The notes under the pieces: model-generated | What the model saw: the letters and a program-made list of their open reading frames with translations, nothing else | Databases searched by the model: none | Told to the model about the DNA's origin: nothing | Part shown: positions 38,929 through 40,247 of the stretch, in pieces | Position numbering within the stretch: position 1 is the stretch's first letter | How the letters are laid out: each line of letters starts with the position of its first letter | Assembly: GCA_025927685.1 (NCBI GenBank) | Contig: JAICKX010000017.1 | Location: 1 to 40,247, forward strand | Reading direction: 5' to 3' | From: Thermoleophilia bacterium | GTDB lineage: Bacteria > Actinomycetota > Thermoleophilia > Gaiellales > JAICJC01 | Length of the DNA: 40,247 nt | Position numbers and translations under genes: made by a program

Positions 38929-39501
38929 GTGGATTGGCGAGAGAAACAGGGTGAGCCACAGATAGGGCTTTCGGACGAGACCCGGTGGGGATCGGAAGGA
39001 GGCGCGTCCGTCGACGCACGTGTGGCGGACGCGTACCCGTCTGTGAACCGCGACGTCGTCAGGTACCTCGGCGCCGTGCTCGGCCGCGGCGTCGCGGAGG
39101 ATGTCGCATCACAGGTGTGGGTCGAGGTCGTGGCGGGGGCGGCGGCGTTCCGGGGGGACGCGGCGGCCTTCCGCCGCTGGGTGCTCGCGACGGCCCGGCG
39201 GCGCGCGCTCGACCACCGCCGCCGCTGGTGGCAGCGCTCGGTCGTGCTGCGCCCGCCGGGCGCGTTCGAGCTCGACCGGCCGGTGGTCGACGAGGTCGGC
39301 AGCGACGCCTCGGCGGCCGTCGCGCGCATCAAGCGGCTCCCGGCGCCGCAGGCCGAGGTGGTGCTGCTGCGCGTCCTGGGCGGCTACAGCGCCGAGGAGG
39401 TCGCCGAGCTCACGGGCCGGACGCCCGGGGCCGTTCGCGTCATCCAGCACCGGGCGCTTCGCCGGCTCGCAAAGCAGATCGAGCGCGAGGGTGGGGTGTA
39501 A
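38929..39501 (+). CDS. ECF-type RNA polymerase sigma factor
   Basis: The product is 190 residues. Region 2 spans about 31-100 (NRDVVRYLGAVLGRGVAEDV, ASQVWVEVVAGAAAFRG, FRRWVLATARRRALDHRRRW). Region 4 spans about 127-183 (IKRLPAPQAEVVLLRVLGGY, SAEEVAELTGRTPGAVRVIQ, HRALRRLAKQI). Region 3 is absent, as in ECF factors. It directs RNA polymerase to stress or envelope promoters when released from an anti-sigma factor. GTG 38929 is the chosen start, with a distant GGAG at 38914-38917; a later start near residue 26 is possible since the first 28 residues look non-conserved. The next gene, a membrane protein, begins 5 bp after the stop. Confidence 0.9.
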   Translation: MDWREKQGEPQIGLSDETRWGSEGGASVDARVADAYPSVNRDVVRYLGAVLGRGVAEDVASQVWVEVVAGAAAFRGDAAAFRRWVLATARRRALDHRRRWWQRSVVLRPPGAFELDRPVVDEVGSDASAAVARIKRLPAPQAEVVLLRVLGGYSAEEVAELTGRTPGAVRVIQHRALRRLAKQIEREGGV

Positions 39502-39506
39502 CACCC
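39494..39506. promoter_or_regulatory. Palindrome GGGTGT-A-ACACCC at sigma stop / next start
   Basis: The palindrome spans the sigma-factor stop codon and ends directly before ATG 39507. It contains TGTAACACC, also found at 38109-38117 in the hairpin before the first membrane-protein gene. It may be an operator, a coupling hairpin or coincidence. Confidence 0.35.
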
Positions 39507-40247
39507 ATGGGCCTGCGTGCGTTCTTCGTTTCCATGAGGGCGGTTCGACTGGACGACGAGACTGCGGATCGGATGCTCGCGGGCGTGGTGGATCCTGCCG
39601 ACGCGCCTCCGGGCTACGCCGCGGTCGCGGAGCTGCTGGAAACGGCACGAGCCGCGGCGGGTGTGCCTGTGCCCGCCGCGACGACCGCACGCCGTCCGTT
39701 CGACCTCGGGGTCACCGGGGTCGCTTCTGCCGGGCGGGCCGCGCGAAGAGCGCGGTCCCGGCGGCGCCGCATTCCGGTGTTGGCCGCCGTCGCATTCTGC
39801 GCGATGACCGGTGGGGCGTACGCGGCCGGTGCAACCGGCGCCGGATCGTCGACCGTGTCGGCGGTCCTCGATCGTATCGGCGTGGGCTCGCTCGTCGGGA
39901 GCTCATCGGAGCACCATGCCGCACACGCGTCCCGGGCGGCCGCTCTCACGGGGGAGGCATCGGCGCAGACGACCACGGGGGCGGCGGGAGCTGCCCCCGT
40001 GGGCGCCGACGACACGGGCCCCGGGAAGCACGGGCATGGCAACGACCATGGCGTCGCCGTCTCGAAGACGGCGAGCGATGGCAAGAGCCACGCCGGCGAG
40101 CACGGGAACGGCGACGGGGGCACGCACCCGGCGCATCCGGCCCACCCGGCGCATCCGGCGGATCCCACCCAACCCACGCATCCCAACCACCCGACACATC
40201 CCACGCACCCGCAGACTCCCGAGGACCCGACGCGACCGTCCCAAGCC
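39507..40247 (+). CDS. Putative anti-sigma-like membrane protein with His-Pro repeat, 3' partial
   Basis: The frame is open from ATG 39507 to the window end (247 codons, no stop). Residues 15-45 (LDDETADRMLAGVVDPADAP, PGYAAVAELLE) are a segment I recall in proteins encoded after ECF sigma factors in Actinobacteria. A basic stretch (RAARRARSRRRR) precedes one transmembrane helix (about 89-107, IPVLAAVAFCAMTGGAYAA). The outside part is disordered and rich in Gly, Ala and His, and from about 206 to 235 becomes a three-residue repeat of x-His-Pro. It starts 5 bp after the sigma gene. Its N-terminus is the likely sigma-binding side; the His-rich tail might bind metal ions or cell-wall material. 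Confidence 0.75.
   Translation, partial: MGLRAFFVSMRAVRLDDETADRMLAGVVDPADAPPGYAAVAELLETARAAAGVPVPAATTARRPFDLGVTGVASAGRAARRARSRRRRIPVLAAVAFCAMTGGAYAAGATGAGSSTVSAVLDRIGVGSLVGSSSEHHAAHASRAAALTGEASAQTTTGAAGAAPVGADDTGPGKHGHGNDHGVAVSKTASDGKSHAGEHGNGDGGTHPAHPAHPAHPADPTQPTHPNHPTHPTHPQTPEDPTRPSQA
40122..40211 (+). repeat. Nine-base tandem repeat encoding x-His-Pro
   Basis: About ten units of three codons, each ending CAY-CCN or a close variant (GAT-CCC, CAA-CCC). Both His codons and several Pro codons are used, so the protein repeat rather than an exact DNA repeat is conserved. It lies inside the partial gene at the window end. Confidence 0.8.

Noticed and set aside
40122-40211. CRISPR-like or satellite reading of the terminal tandem repeat
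   Set aside because: The nine-base period is in frame and encodes x-His-Pro with variable codons, so it is a protein repeat.
1-40247. tRNA, rRNA or CRISPR arrays
   Set aside because: No T-loop-like GGTTCGAnTCC context outside coding text, no rRNA-like segments, and no regularly spaced 25-40 bp repeats were seen on reading.

Overview
The window is strikingly GC-rich and gene-dense. Many neighbouring genes overlap by four bases (GTGA/ATGA), and many starts are leaderless: a TAnnnT hexamer lies 6-8 nt before an ATG or GTG with no Shine-Dalgarno sequence. With a menaquinone-type methyltransferase, a MarP-like CvpA/serine protease, PntAa/PntAb/PntB and ECF-sigma-linked membrane proteins, this points to a chromosomal piece of a high-GC actinobacterium. 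Thermoleophilia (Gaiella/Solirubrobacter-like) is my best guess from protein style, not a demonstrated placement. I see no tRNA, rRNA, CRISPR array, transposase, integrase or prophage gene.

Layout. 1-4.4 kb: the end of a zinc-type dehydrogenase, a GNAT acetyltransferase with an apparent frameshift, a LacI-type repressor divergent from a cysteine-dioxygenase-like cupin with an operator-like palindrome between them, a UbiE/MenG methyltransferase and a class IV aminotransferase. 4.7-8.4 kb: an HNH nuclease with a perfect hairpin at its start, a GAF-GGDEF cyclase, an MFS exporter and a secreted unknown. 8.4-14 kb: an FAD amine oxidase divergent from an SDR, a small unknown, a MoxR ATPase/VWA pair (CoxD/CoxE-like) and two unknowns. 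14-20.6 kb: a MarP-like membrane protease, a PAC2 protein with a coupled CnoX-like thioredoxin, a double cupin plus thioesterase divergent from a DMT transporter plus iron alcohol dehydrogenase, and a RibD-C reductase.

20.4-26.8 kb: ilvD coupled to a small unknown, then a molybdenum hydroxylase operon (small-large-FAD subunit) whose last gene is an unrecognised 255-aa protein. 26.8-31.1 kb: a SNF2 helicase, an M20 peptidase and a four-TM protein. 31.2-34.9 kb: a PhyH-type dioxygenase translationally coupled to the proton-translocating transhydrogenase genes. 34.9-37.1 kb: a repeat-bearing intergenic segment and leuC-leuD. 37.1-40.2 kb: a ferritin-like protein, a SnoaL protein, and an ECF sigma factor between two single-pass membrane proteins. 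The second of these has a His-Pro repeat tail and runs off the window end.

Functionally the window mixes branched-chain amino acid synthesis (ilvD, leuCD, perhaps the class IV aminotransferase), redox and cofactor metabolism (Mo hydroxylase with possible CoxDE-type maturation, transhydrogenase, MenG-type methylation) and envelope stress or signalling (MarP-like protease, ECF sigma module). The most promising undescribed units are the ECF sigma module, the PhyH-transhydrogenase operon, the unknown gene coupled to the Mo hydroxylase, and the repeat segment at 34.87-35.14 kb.
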